From an uncultured Bradyrhizobium sp. (GTDB lineage: Bacteria > Pseudomonadota > Alphaproteobacteria > Rhizobiales > Xanthobacteraceae), in the NCBI RefSeq assembly GCF_947648125.1, contig NZ_CANSMR010000012.1:124001-188000 (forward strand): 64,000 nt of DNA. Reading direction: 5' to 3'. Made by a program: the position numbers and the translations under genes. Shown here one piece after another: positions 33,621 to 44,306 of the stretch. Under the pieces are notes generated by a model. It saw nothing but the letters and a program-made list of their open reading frames with translations, was not told the origin of the DNA and did not search any database. The first letter of the stretch is position 1; every line of letters starts with the position of its first letter.

Positions 33621-34291
33621 TTTCGGCGCGCGTGGCGCGGCTGCGAGAACGCTCTGCTTAAAAACTACGCAGGCCTGCTCAGATTTGGCTCTGTCATTCC
33701 GCCGGTGACGTCAGCAGGATGCCTGCGATCGCTGATGTCGAGGGGACGTTCGATGCAAATGCTCTTGAGTGCCCTCTGGCGCGGACTGCATGGCCGCTAC
33801 GGCCTGACGCCGCAATGCGACGTCGGCGGTCCGAACAGGACCGGGACGCGGGCTCACCGATACGCAGCCATACCCTGATCGATGCGAGTTGGACGAGCGC
33901 AGGGTAGATGGCAGCAAGCCTGTCCTATCGCGTCGCGCCCCGACGACGTCGCTTTAATCTATTGACCTGGGGCTCGCAGTTCGAACGACGGAGACTCTGT
34001 TCTCGCGCTCAGCCCGTCAGAGATGAGGCTCGCCGGGCATTGGGGCTACCCCTTCTGAGCCGACCAGCCTGCTGGCAGAAACGTTCTTGATCGGTTGGCT
34101 GCAAGATTCGCTTCGGGAATTGGCGGCCAGTCCGCCCTGCCGGAGGACTGCCCCGTAATCCGGACTTGTAGGACTCTCGATCCGCTGTCATGTTGGAACA
34201 TGCGGAACTCGCATGGCTGTTGCCCAAAACGGGCCGGCGCCACCATAAGCAGGGGCGAACCAACGCGCCGGTTTTTGGGATCGAGACCGAC
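33621..34291. other. Non-coding stretch of about 670 bp between divergent operons
   Basis: No protein-coding gene could be supported. A 41-codon plus-strand frame at 33753-33878 has no clear ribosome-binding site support and no recognisable motif. Enhancer sites for the sigma-54 promoter should lie in the left part, and the promoter of the acyl-CoA synthetase operon in the right part. TCCGGACTTGTAGGACTCTC near 34158 and the AT-poor flanks show nothing decisive. Confidence 0.5.
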
Positions 34292-36258
34292 ATGGCCGGT
34301 GGCGGATCGTTTGACACGTTCCCCAAATTGCTGCTGCGGAATGCAGCGCAGTTAGGCACGCGTCCGGCGTTTCGGCACAAGGATCTTGGCATCTGGCAGA
34401 GCTGGACCTGGGCTCAAGTTGCCGAGATCGTGCGCGCCTACGCCGCGGGCTTGCATCGTCTCGGTTTGCAGCCGGGCGACACGATTGCCGTGGTCGGCTC
34501 CAATCGGCCGAAGCTTTACTGGACCATGATGGCAGCGCAGGTGCTGTGCGCTATTCCCGTTCCGGTCTACTCCGATGCGGTGGCCGACGAGCTTGCGTTT
34601 GTGCTCGCTCACGCCGAGGCGAAGTTTGTCGCAGCGCAAGACCAGGAGCAGGTCGACAAGATCCTGTCGGTGTCCGACCGACTGCCGCAACTCAGCAAGA
34701 TTGTCTATGACGAGCGGCGCGGCCTTGAGGGCTACGACCACAGTCGGATCATCGCAATCGGCGATGTCATCGAGGACGGCCGCGCAGCGCTTGCAGCCGA
34801 CGCCGCGCTTGGTGCACGGATTGACGAATTCGTTAGAGCAGCTAAAGGCTCGGACATCGCGATCATTCTCTACACCTCGGGAACGACCGGCGCGCCGAAG
34901 GGTGTCATGCTGTCGGCGCGAGGCTGCATCGATGCTGCGACCGACACCACGCGGTTCGACAGACTGACTGACAGGGACGTGGTGCTCGCCTATCTGCCGT
35001 TGGCCTGGGCCGGCGATCATTACGTCAGCTACGTGCAAGGCCTTGTGGCCGGCTTCTGCATAGCGTGTCCCGAGAGCGGCGACACGATTGAGCAGGATCG
35101 GCGTGAGATCGGACCAACCTTCTACTTGGCCCCACCACGCGGTTTCGAGGCCATGCTGACACGGCTGATGGTCCGGATGGAGGACGCAGCGCCGATCAAG
35201 CGGCGATTGTTCAGCTACTTTCTGGACGTCGCGTGGCGGTATGGCGAGCAAGTCTTGACGGGACGTCCGGTGCCGCTGTCAGGCCGATTGCTCTATGGGC
35301 TCGGGCGCTGGCTGGTCTACGAGCCTCTCAAGAACGTTCTTGGCCTGTCTCTGGTGCGCGTTGCATACACTGGAGGCGAAGCGATCGGTCCGGAACTGTT
35401 CGCGTTCTACCGTTCGATCGGACTGAATCTGAAACAGCTCTACGGCCAGACCGAAGCGTTCCTTTATGTAACGTGCCAGCCTGATGGCGAGATCTACTCG
35501 GATACGGTTGGTCCGCGGGCGCCCAATGTTGACATTCGCATTGCGGAATCGGGCGAAGTGCAGTTTCGATCGCCCGGCATGTTCCTAGGATATTTCAAGG
35601 ATCAGGCAAAGACCGCGGAAGCCATGACGTCCGACGGATACGTCAGGACTGGTGACGCGGGCTTTTTCGACGAGAAGACCGGGCATCTGAAGATCATCGA
35701 CCGCGCGAAGGACGTCGGTCGGCTGGCGGACGGCACGATGTTTGCCCCGAAATATCTCGAGAACAGACTGAAGTTCTATCCCAATATCAAGGAAGCGGTC
35801 ACTTTCGGTGACTCCCGGGATTTTGTTTGCGCGATGCTCAACATCGACCCGGTCGCCGTCGCAAATTGGGCGGAACGCAACAACGTTGCCTACGGTTCGT
35901 ATCAGGAACTGGCCGGGCATCCGCTGGTCTACGACATGGTCGCGAAAGACGTTGCCGAGGTGAACCGCTCGCTTGCCAAGGAAACGGTGCTGGCCGGCGC
36001 GCAGGTTCGCCGCTTCCTCATCCTGCCCAAGGAGCTCGACGCGGATGACGGCGAGTTGACCCGCACGCAGAAGGTGCGCCGCCGGTTCATTGCCGAGCGC
36101 TATGCGCCGCTGGTCACGGCGCTCTACAACGGCTCGCAGGAAGCCGACATTTCCACCGAGGTCACGTTGGAGGATGGTCGCAAAGGTACGATCGCGGCAC
36201 GGGTCAAGGTTCGCGACATGCAAGTCATCGGTCCGGCAGAATCGTTGGGAATAGCAGC

Positions 36259-36262
<4 letters not shown>
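34292..36262 (+). CDS. AMP-binding long-chain-type acyl-CoA synthetase
   Basis: 656 aa from the ATG at 34292 (MAGGGSFDTFPKLLLRNAAQ), preferred because sequence upstream is not family-like. The adenylation P-loop is IILYTSGTTGAPKGVML. YGQTEAFLYV and GYVRTGDAGFFDEKTGHLKI are further ANL-family motifs. The protein activates a carboxylic acid to its CoA thioester with ATP. The gene overlaps a LivG gene by 4 bp and leads a complete Liv-type ABC operon, so the imported compound is probably its substrate. Long-chain fatty acids are only one possibility; aromatic or branched acids fit as well. Confidence 0.9.
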
Positions 36263-37044
<782 letters not shown>

Positions 37045-37053
37045 GGTGCGTCT

Positions 37054-37983
37054 ATGATCGCACTGGGTCAGTTTCTCGAGGTCCTGATCGGCGGATTGAT
37101 GTCCGGCGTGCTCTATTCGCTGGTCGCGCTCGGCTTCGTGCTGATCTTCAAGGCATCCGGCGTATTCAATTTTGCTCAGGGAGCAATGGTATTGCTCGCG
37201 GGATTGGCGCTGGTTCGCGCCCTCGACCTCCTGGTCGCCAACGGCCTTCCGCTTTGGGTCGCGGTCGTCCTCGCGATCGGCTTTGCCGCCGTGATCATGG
37301 CGGCAACGGCCTGGCTCATCGAGCGGTTCGTGATCGGACCTCTTGTCAACCAGGATGGCCTGACGCTGTTCATGTCGACGATCGGCGTGACATTCGTCAT
37401 CGAGGGCGCCGCGGAGATGATCTTCGGATCGGATGTCTATCCGTTGCGGCTGTTCCCGACCGACGCCTGGTTCTTGTTTGAAGGCCTGTTCCCGGGTGGG
37501 ATTCTCGTCAACAAGCTGGATGTCTGGGGCGCGTTGATCGCAGGCGTCCTGGTCGCCGGCCTCGCCGTCTTCTTTCAGCGCACCAAGACCGGTCGCGCTC
37601 TCAGAGCCGTGGCCGATGACCATTTGGCCGCGCATTCAGTCGGTATCCCGATCAGTTGGATCTGGTTTGTCGTCTGGCTTGCCGCCGGCCTCGTTGCGCT
37701 GGTCGCGGCGACCGTGTGGGGGACCAAGCTCGGCGTGCAGTTCTCCATCACTTTTCTCGCACTAAAGGCGCTGCCGGTTCTGATCATCGGGGGCCTCACC
37801 TCGATTCCGGGAGCCATCGTCGGCGGGCTTATCGTGGGGGCGGGCGAGAAGCTTGCCGAGGCGTATCTAGGGCCGTCCATCGGCGGCGGTATCGAATATT
37901 GGTTTGCGTTTGTGCTGGCGTTGGCGGTGCTGCTCGTACGGCCGCAGGGGCTGTTCGGCGAGCGGATCATCGAACGTATCTGA
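37054..37983 (+). CDS. Branched-chain amino acid-type ABC transporter permease, LivH family
   Basis: 309 aa with about eight membrane segments. GGLMSGVLYSLVALGFVLIF, KASGVFNFAQGAMVLLAGLA and KALPVLIIGGLTSIPGAIVG correspond to LivH landmarks. The end LLVRPQGLFGERIIERI is characteristic of the family. It forms the channel with the LivM protein encoded 15 bp downstream. Confidence 0.92.
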   Translation: MIALGQFLEVLIGGLMSGVLYSLVALGFVLIFKASGVFNFAQGAMVLLAGLALVRALDLLVANGLPLWVAVVLAIGFAAVIMAATAWLIERFVIGPLVNQDGLTLFMSTIGVTFVIEGAAEMIFGSDVYPLRLFPTDAWFLFEGLFPGGILVNKLDVWGALIAGVLVAGLAVFFQRTKTGRALRAVADDHLAAHSVGIPISWIWFVVWLAAGLVALVAATVWGTKLGVQFSITFLALKALPVLIIGGLTSIPGAIVGGLIVGAGEKLAEAYLGPSIGGGIEYWFAFVLALAVLLVRPQGLFGERIIERI

Positions 37984-37998
37984 AGCAAGGAGTTCGTC

Positions 37999-39126
37999 GT
38001 GCTTTATCGCGAGGCCGGCCAGTTCAAGACGAGCTACGCGGAGGACATGGCGATCTTTCCGATCCGTCAGGACCGTATTGCGCTTGCCGTCTTGCTCGCG
38101 ATCGCTTTCGTTGGCGTGCCGCTGTTGGCCACCTTCCATATCTGGCCGTTCCGCACCGACTATCTGTTGTGGGCGATCCTGCTGCCCTTCCTTATCCTGG
38201 CGCTCGCCGCCATCGGCACGAACATACTTGTCGGCTATTGCGGCCAGATTTCGCTAGGCAGCGGCGCGTTCATGGCCATCGGCGCCTATTCCGCCTACAA
38301 GCTGGCGACAGGCGTTCATATCCCGCTTGCCTGGCTTGGCTTCGCGATCTCGATCCCGCCATTGCCCGTGCTGGCATCCATTCTGCTTGGCGGGTTTATG
38401 GCGGCGGGTGCCGGAATCCTGTTCGGCATTCCCAGTTTGCGGATCAAGGGTCTCTACCTGGCGGTCGCAACGCTCGCCGCGCAGTTCTTCTTCGATTGGG
38501 CGTTCCTGCGAATTCCGTGGTTCACCAACTACGCCCCGTCGGGATCGGTCAATGCGCCGGCGCTGGATTTCTTCGGCATGGTCGTTCGCACGCCGGTCGA
38601 GCGCTACCTGCTGTGCCTGCTCTTCGCGACCGTGATGGCGGTGTTGGCGAAGAATCTCGTTCGCGGCAATCTCGGCAGGCAGTGGATGGCGATCCGCGAC
38701 ATGGATATCGCCGCCGAACTGATCGGTATCCGGCCGCTCTATGCCAAGCTCACGGCGTTCGCGGTCTCTTCCTTCATCATCGGGGTGGCGGGTGCGCTCT
38801 GGGCGTTCGTCTACCTCGGTTCATGGGAGCCGCTTGCGTTCTCGATCGACCGCTCGCTCGAGCTTCTGTTCATGGTCATCATCGGCGGGCTCGGATCGAT
38901 CATGGGTTCGTTCATCGGGGCGGCTTTCATCCTCATCGCGCCGATCATGCTGAATGTGATTCCAACCGAACTCGGCCTGCCACTGTCGACGCAAACGATC
39001 ACGCACCTCCAGTTCATCATCTTCGGATCCTTGATTTGTTATCTGCTGATCAAGGAACCCCATGGCTTCGCCCGGCTGATATCGATCGGCAAGGAGAAGC
39101 TTAGACTTTGGCCGTTTCCCTATTGA
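37999..39126 (+). CDS. Branched-chain amino acid-type ABC transporter permease, LivM family
   Basis: 375 aa from a GTG start preceded by AAGGAG. About 45 soluble residues precede the first membrane segment. GTNILVGYCGQISLGSGAFM is the LivM hallmark, and FIIGVAGALWAFVYLGSWEP and LFMVIIGGLGSIMGSFIGAA follow. The C-terminus (LIKEPHGFARLISIGKEKLR) is a basic cytoplasmic tail. It is the second membrane subunit of the operon. Confidence 0.92.
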   Translation: MLYREAGQFKTSYAEDMAIFPIRQDRIALAVLLAIAFVGVPLLATFHIWPFRTDYLLWAILLPFLILALAAIGTNILVGYCGQISLGSGAFMAIGAYSAYKLATGVHIPLAWLGFAISIPPLPVLASILLGGFMAAGAGILFGIPSLRIKGLYLAVATLAAQFFFDWAFLRIPWFTNYAPSGSVNAPALDFFGMVVRTPVERYLLCLLFATVMAVLAKNLVRGNLGRQWMAIRDMDIAAELIGIRPLYAKLTAFAVSSFIIGVAGALWAFVYLGSWEPLAFSIDRSLELLFMVIIGGLGSIMGSFIGAAFILIAPIMLNVIPTELGLPLSTQTITHLQFIIFGSLICYLLIKEPHGFARLISIGKEKLRLWPFPY

Positions 39127-39232
39127 AGGAACGATCGCGCCTCGGTTGCAACGCGGATGGCGGCCGCTGACAGCGGAGAGGAAGCAAGCATCGCGGACGG
39201 GAATGAGGGACTCTAAAGAGGAGGATATCAAT

Positions 39233-40558
39233 ATGGCAAGCATTGCACGCAGTGTATTGGTACTAGCGACCGCCTTGGCCGGCGCCGCGTTTAGCGCACC
39301 GGCCGCAGCGCAAAACGAGCAGTTCATCCCGATTCTGTCCTACCGGACCGGACCGTACGCCGTAAACGGCGCGCCGTATGCGAACGGCGTGGCCGACTAT
39401 TACAACCTGATCAACGAGCGCGACGGCGGCATCAACGGCGTCAAGCTTCTGGTCGAGGAGTGCGAGACCGCCTACGCGACCGACAAAGGCGTCGAGTGCT
39501 ATGAGCGTCTCAAGAGCAAGGGTCCAACCGGCGCGGCCTTCATCAATCCGCTGTCGACCGGCATCACCTTCGCGCTCACCGAAAAGACCGCGACCGACAA
39601 GATCCCGATCATCACGATGGGGTACGGCCGCGCCGATTCCAAGAACGGCGCGGTGTTCCCGTACAACTTCCCGCTGCTCGGCACCTACTGGTCCGCGGCA
39701 GATATCGCGATTCAGCACGCCGCCAAGGAGCTCGGCGGGTTCGACAAGCTGAAGGGCAAGAAGATTTCGCTGCTGTATCACGACAGCCCGTATGGCAAGG
39801 AGCCGATCCCAATGCTGCAGGTGTTGGCGCAGAAATACGGCTTTGAGTTCACGCCGATCCCGGTCACCCACCCCGGTGTCGAGCAGAAGTCGCAATGGCT
39901 GGCGATCCGCCAGAATCGGCCGGACTATGTGCTGGTCTGGGGCTGGGGCGTCATGAACAGCACGGCAATCAAGGAAGCGGCCGCCGTCGCCTATCCGCGC
40001 GACAGGATGATCGGTGTCTGGTGGTCGGGCGCAGAGCCGGATGTGACGCCGGCAGGTGATCAGGCCGCTGGCTACAAGTCGCTGATGCTTCAGCATGGTG
40101 CAGGAAAATATCCCGTTCACACTGACATAGAGAAGTACGTCTACGCCAAGGGCAAGGGTTCGACAGAACCTGGCAAGATCGGCGAAGTTCTCTACAACCG
40201 CGGCATGACGAACGCCATGCTCGGCGTGGAGGCGATCCGCAAGGCGCAGGAGAAGTTCGGCAAGAAACCGCTGACGGGCGAGCAGGTCCGTTGGGGGCTT
40301 GAGAACCTCATCCTCACCGCTGATCGTATCAAGGAACTCGGCTTTGAGGGGATGTTGAAGCCGGTGAGCATTTCCTGCTCCGACCACGAGGGCGCGCGCT
40401 ACGGGCGCGTCCAGCAATGGGACGGCAAGGGTTGGAGAGTGATCTCCGACTGGTACACGGCCGACGAATCGCTCATCGAACCGCTCGTGGCCGACGTGTC
40501 CGCGAAGTATGCCGCGGAGAAGAAGATCGCGCCGCGCGACTGCGCAAAAGAAACCTGA
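39233..40558 (+). CDS. ABC transporter substrate-binding protein, branched-chain amino acid type
   Basis: 441 aa from the ATG at 39233, with AGAGGAGGAT upstream. The signal peptide is MASIARSVLVLATALAGAAF, cleaved after PAAA. The mature protein starts QNEQFIPILSYRTGPYAVNG, and NDGGINGVKLL-like (ERDGGINGVKLLVEECETAY) and GLENLILTADRIKELGFEGM occur later. This subgroup accompanies AMP-ligase/Liv clusters linked to organic-acid or aromatic catabolism, and the PYANGVADYYN form differs from classical LivK. Gene order (ligase, G, H, M, binding protein, F) is that of a single operon. Confidence 0.9.
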   Translation: MASIARSVLVLATALAGAAFSAPAAAQNEQFIPILSYRTGPYAVNGAPYANGVADYYNLINERDGGINGVKLLVEECETAYATDKGVECYERLKSKGPTGAAFINPLSTGITFALTEKTATDKIPIITMGYGRADSKNGAVFPYNFPLLGTYWSAADIAIQHAAKELGGFDKLKGKKISLLYHDSPYGKEPIPMLQVLAQKYGFEFTPIPVTHPGVEQKSQWLAIRQNRPDYVLVWGWGVMNSTAIKEAAAVAYPRDRMIGVWWSGAEPDVTPAGDQAAGYKSLMLQHGAGKYPVHTDIEKYVYAKGKGSTEPGKIGEVLYNRGMTNAMLGVEAIRKAQEKFGKKPLTGEQVRWGLENLILTADRIKELGFEGMLKPVSISCSDHEGARYGRVQQWDGKGWRVISDWYTADESLIEPLVADVSAKYAAEKKIAPRDCAKET

Positions 40559-40634
40559 GCCGGTGCAAGTGATCCGGGAGGCAGGTTTGCCTGCTCCCGG
40601 ATCCAGGACCCTGTTCCAGTTTGGAGGTCTGCGC

Positions 40635-41477
40635 GTGTCAATCGCCAAGGTCGTCACCGCTGCGACGGAAACGGCAGCTCTGATTCTATCGGTCAACAAT
40701 ATCGAGGTTGTCTACGATCACGTCATCCTCGTGTTGAAGGGAGTCTCGCTGGAGGTCCCGCGAGGCGGCATTGTCGCGCTTCTCGGCGCCAACGGCGCCG
40801 GCAAGACGACGACGCTGAAGGCGATCTCCAATCTGCTGCACGCAGAGCGCGGCGAGGTCACCAAGGGCTCGATCCTGTTCAACGGCGTCGAGGTGAAGTC
40901 CCTGTCGCCAAACGACGTGGTGCGACGCGGCTGCATTCAGGTGATGGAGGGCCGGCGCGCCTTCCCTCATCTTACGGTCGAGGAGAACATCCTGACCGGC
41001 GCCTTTACGCGGACGGATGGCAAGTTCGCGATCGCGCAGGATCTGGAACGGGTCTACGCGTATTTTCCCCGTCTAAAGGAACGGCGCGGCTCCACCGCCG
41101 GCTATACATCCGGCGGTGAGCAACAGATGTGTGTGATCGGGCGCGCGCTGATGTCGCGCCCGAAGATGATCCTGCTCGACGAACCTTCGATGGGCCTCGC
41201 GCCGCAGATCGTCGAGGAGATATTTGACATCGTGAAGGATCTCAACGTCAAAGAAGGTGTATCGTTTCTTCTCGCCGAACAGAACACCAATATGGCGCTT
41301 AGATATGCGAGCCACGGCTACATCCTCGAGAACGGCCGCGTGGTGATGGATGGCGAAGCGCGCGCCCTCGCCGACAACGAGGACGTCAAGGAGTTCTATC
41401 TTGGCATCGCCGGCGACAAGCGAAAATCATATCGCGATGTGAAGCACTACAAGCGGCGCAAGCGTTGGCTCGCTTAG
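40635..41477 (+). CDS. ABC transporter ATP-binding protein, LivF family
   Basis: 280 aa from the GTG at 40635 with GGAGG 7 bases upstream. Walker A is GANGAGKTT, the signature is TSGGEQQMCVIGRAL, Walker B is MILLDEPSMGLAPQIVEEI, and LAEQNTNMALR is the LivF version of the H-loop. A basic C-terminal tail (SYRDVKHYKRRKRWLA) extends beyond the usual end. It completes the second Liv-type importer. Confidence 0.92.
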   Translation: MSIAKVVTAATETAALILSVNNIEVVYDHVILVLKGVSLEVPRGGIVALLGANGAGKTTTLKAISNLLHAERGEVTKGSILFNGVEVKSLSPNDVVRRGCIQVMEGRRAFPHLTVEENILTGAFTRTDGKFAIAQDLERVYAYFPRLKERRGSTAGYTSGGEQQMCVIGRALMSRPKMILLDEPSMGLAPQIVEEIFDIVKDLNVKEGVSFLLAEQNTNMALRYASHGYILENGRVVMDGEARALADNEDVKEFYLGIAGDKRKSYRDVKHYKRRKRWLA

Positions 41478-41532
41478 CCGATGGCAACGTTTGCCTTTGA
41501 GCGGCCAAGGAGGCCCTGACGCGTGTCACCGA

Positions 41533-42177
41533 TCAGACCTTCACGGTGTTGATCGCGACACTTTCCTTGTAGGCCGGCCGCGCCGTGACGCGGTCGAGAT
41601 AGGGCGTTGCGACCTCGCAAACCCCGACACCGTAATCGATCGCCCATACCAGGCAAGTCGTCAGCAGGATATCCGCGCTGGTGAATTGATCGCCCATCAG
41701 ATACTGGCGGCCGTCCGACAAGGCGACTTCGACATGGCGAAGCTGCTGGCGAAAATACTCGGCCGCTTTCACGACCACATCCGGAGCATGGCCGTAGATA
41801 TGGGCGAGGCCTTGGACGTCATGGCGGCGCATCACATAGAGGCTGGTCGAGTCCAGCTCAGCCACGATGAAGAAGCACCATTCCAGCCATCGCGCAAAGT
41901 CGCGCTCTTCGACCGGCACGAGCGAAATGTTCGGGTTGGAGTAATGGCGCGCCAGATAGGCGACGATGGCCGCACTCTCCCCGATCGTAAAGTCGCCGTC
42001 CTGCAGCAGCGGAATTTTCTGCCGCGGATTGAGCAGCGTGTATTCCGGCGTCTTGGTCTCGCCCGAACGCGGCAGGATCGGCTTGCAGTGATAGTCCAGC
42101 CCCAATTCGTGCAACGCCCAATGGGCCCGGATCGTCCGCGATGTCCCCACCCCCCATAACGTCAGCGTCTCCGGCAT
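41533..42177 (-). CDS. Glutathione S-transferase family protein
   Basis: 214 aa from the ATG at 42175-42177, which starts 4 bp after the SDR stop. Thioredoxin-fold part: LTLWGVGTSRTIRAHWALHE, NPRQKIPLLQDGD and the glutathione-binding GESAAIVAYLARHY. The helical domain holds FTSADILLTTCLVWAI. It lies last in a minus-strand set with an SDR and a CoA-transferase, where it may process a reactive CoA-pathway intermediate; that role is inference. Confidence 0.9.
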   Translation of the reverse strand: MPETLTLWGVGTSRTIRAHWALHELGLDYHCKPILPRSGETKTPEYTLLNPRQKIPLLQDGDFTIGESAAIVAYLARHYSNPNISLVPVEERDFARWLEWCFFIVAELDSTSLYVMRRHDVQGLAHIYGHAPDVVVKAAEYFRQQLRHVEVALSDGRQYLMGDQFTSADILLTTCLVWAIDYGVGVCEVATPYLDRVTARPAYKESVAINTVKV

Positions 42178-42181
42178 GACG

Positions 42182-42925
42182 TCACCATTTCTCGACGGAG
42201 GGACGCAGATCCAGTTCATGGCTCCATCCGTCGCGGCTCTGCTGGTGCACGAACCAGTAGGCCTCCGCGATCGAGGACGTGCGGGTCAGCGAATCCGGGG
42301 GGATCTCTGATGCGTCGACGCCCGTGGCGGCTTTCATCCGCTGGTGGATGGCCGGGCTGTCGACACCGGCATCGATCAGGAGATGAGCGACATGGATGTT
42401 TTTCGGCCCGAGCTCGCGCGCCATCGCCTGGGCAACCGCGCGCAGGCCGAACTTGGCGGATGCGAATGCCGCAAAGCCGCTGCTGCCGCGCACGCTCGCG
42501 GTCGCGCCGGTGAACAGCATGGTGCCGCGGCCATGCCGCAGCATGTGCCGGGTCGCCTCGCGCCCGACCAGGAAGCCGGCGAAGCAGGCGAGCTCCCAGG
42601 CCTTGAAGAACAGTTTTTCGCTGGTCTCGTGCAGCTCCTTCTTGACGTTCGAGCCGGCGTTGAACAGGCAGACCTCGATCGGCCCGATCTCGCGTTCGAC
42701 CCGCTCGCACAGCTCCTGCACCTCGGTCTCGCGCCGCGCGTCGACACTGAACGCATGCACCCGGCTGCCGGCGCCGGTCAGCTCCTCCACCAAGGCGCCC
42801 GATTTCGCCGCATCGCGTCGCGCGATGCAGACCGAATAGCCGCCGGCGGCGAAGCGCCGCGCCACCGCGGCACCGATCGCATCGCCCGCACCCACCAATA
42901 AGGCAGTCTTGTTTGTCTCGGCCAT
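42182..42925 (-). CDS. Short-chain dehydrogenase/reductase family protein with Phe at the catalytic Tyr position
   Basis: 247 aa. The nucleotide-binding motif is VGAGDAIGAAVARRF (residues 11-25) and the NAG motif appears as FNAGS. The active-site region reads TGATASVRGSSGFAAFASAK, so F154 stands where YxxxK normally has Tyr, while K158 remains. The same change is seen in a distinct SDR subgroup, so the protein is probably folded and functional but not as a standard Tyr-dependent oxidoreductase. It lies between CoA-transferase and GST genes on one transcript. Confidence 0.88.
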   Translation of the reverse strand: MAETNKTALLVGAGDAIGAAVARRFAAGGYSVCIARRDAAKSGALVEELTGAGSRVHAFSVDARRETEVQELCERVEREIGPIEVCLFNAGSNVKKELHETSEKLFFKAWELACFAGFLVGREATRHMLRHGRGTMLFTGATASVRGSSGFAAFASAKFGLRAVAQAMARELGPKNIHVAHLLIDAGVDSPAIHQRMKAATGVDASEIPPDSLTRTSSIAEAYWFVHQQSRDGWSHELDLRPSVEKW

Positions 42926-42989
42926 AGGACATCTCCCACCGACGGCGGTTGTTCAGTTCAGCAATGGTGACGTTGCGTGGCGCGGTCGC

Positions 42990-44186
42990 TCAGACCGCTC
43001 GCACGGCCTTCTGCTCGATCATCTCTGCGATCGCGGCATCGCCGTAACCGAGATCGCGCAGCACCTGTCTCGTATGCTGGCCGATGCGCGGGGCCGGGCC
43101 GCCGATCGCAGCGGCGTCGACCTCGAAGCGCGCCGCAGGTTTCGGCTGCCGCACCGTGCCGACCCCGGGCTGTTCCAGCTCGGCGATCAGCCCGCGGGCA
43201 ACCACCTGCTCGTTGGCGATGATTTCGCCACGCCGCAGGATCGGCGCGCAGGGCACGTCGGCCGCATCGAGCCGCACCAGCCATTCGGCGGTGGTGTGCC
43301 TGCCGATATAGTCCTGCATCTTGTTGATGCGCGCCGTTGCGTTGACCGAGCGCGAAGCCGGCGTGGCGAAGCGTTCATCTCTGGCAAGCTCCGGATCGCC
43401 CGTGGCCTTGCAGAAGCCCTGCCATTCGGAATCGGAGATGGTCCCGCAGGTCAGATAGCCGTCCGAGGTCTGGAACACGAGATCGGGACGATCGTTCGGA
43501 TCGGCCGTCGCCTGCTCGCGGCCGACCACCGTGTATTGCATCATGCCTTCCGGCCAGAGATAAGCGATCATCGCATCGAGCATCGCCACCTGGATATGCT
43601 GGCCGCTGCCGGATTTTTCCCGCGCGTAGAGCGCTGCCGTGATCGCCTGCGCGGCATAGACCGCCGTCGTCTTGTCGGCCACGATGGTCCGGATCATCTG
43701 CGGACGGTTGGTCACCGGCTGCGCCTGGATATCGCAGAACCCCGACAGCGCTTGCACGATGGGGTCGTAGACGCGCTTCTTGGCGTATGGACCGTCTTCG
43801 CCGACGCCGCTGATCGAGACATAGATCAGCCGCGGATTCTTCTTGCGCACCTCGTCCGGACCGAGCCCGAGACGTTCCATCGTGCCGGGCCGGAAATTCT
43901 GCACCAGCACGTCGGACTGCATGACCAGCTTGTCCAGCACGTCCCGGCCGGCGTTGGTCTTCATGTCGATCGAGAGCGAACGCTTGCCGCGGTTCGACGA
44001 GATGAACAGCGCCGAGAACTCACCCGTCTTGTCGACATTGGCCCGGCTGCGGCGGGTGATGTCGCCGCCGATCGGTTCGACTTTCAGAACGTCCGCGCCC
44101 TGATCGGCCAGAAACATCGTCGCAAACGGGCCCGAAACGACACCGGTCAGATCAAGTACGCGAACTCCCGCCAATGGCCCTGGCAT
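42990..44186 (-). CDS. CaiB/BaiF family CoA-transferase (class III)
   Basis: 398 aa, the usual length. MPGPLAGVRVLDLTGVVSGP, then LADQGADVLKVEPIGGD and NRGKRSLSIDMKT are family motifs. The conserved catalytic Asp is probably D141 in VYDPIVQALSG. Class III enzymes move CoA between carboxylic acids, as in carnitine, formyl/oxalate or succinyl/benzylsuccinate systems. With the SDR and GST genes downstream and an AraC gene upstream it forms a small acid-catabolism cluster. Confidence 0.92.
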   Translation of the reverse strand: MPGPLAGVRVLDLTGVVSGPFATMFLADQGADVLKVEPIGGDITRRSRANVDKTGEFSALFISSNRGKRSLSIDMKTNAGRDVLDKLVMQSDVLVQNFRPGTMERLGLGPDEVRKKNPRLIYVSISGVGEDGPYAKKRVYDPIVQALSGFCDIQAQPVTNRPQMIRTIVADKTTAVYAAQAITAALYAREKSGSGQHIQVAMLDAMIAYLWPEGMMQYTVVGREQATADPNDRPDLVFQTSDGYLTCGTISDSEWQGFCKATGDPELARDERFATPASRSVNATARINKMQDYIGRHTTAEWLVRLDAADVPCAPILRRGEIIANEQVVARGLIAELEQPGVGTVRQPKPAARFEVDAAAIGGPAPRIGQHTRQVLRDLGYGDAAIAEMIEQKAVRAV

Positions 44187-44306
44187 GCTTTGCTTCCTTC
44201 TCCAATGCGCGGACGGGACCGAACCTTGAGCGCAATCCCGGCATACGATGGACGGTGCGCCGGCGCTTGCTGGAAAGCGCCTCGACTTGCAAAAAAGCGC
44301 CGAAAC

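Noticed and set aside
33753-33878. 41-codon plus-strand frame in the gap upstream of the acyl-CoA synthetase
   Set aside because: It has a plausible start but no good ribosome-binding site, no motif and no conservation evidence, so it is treated as chance.
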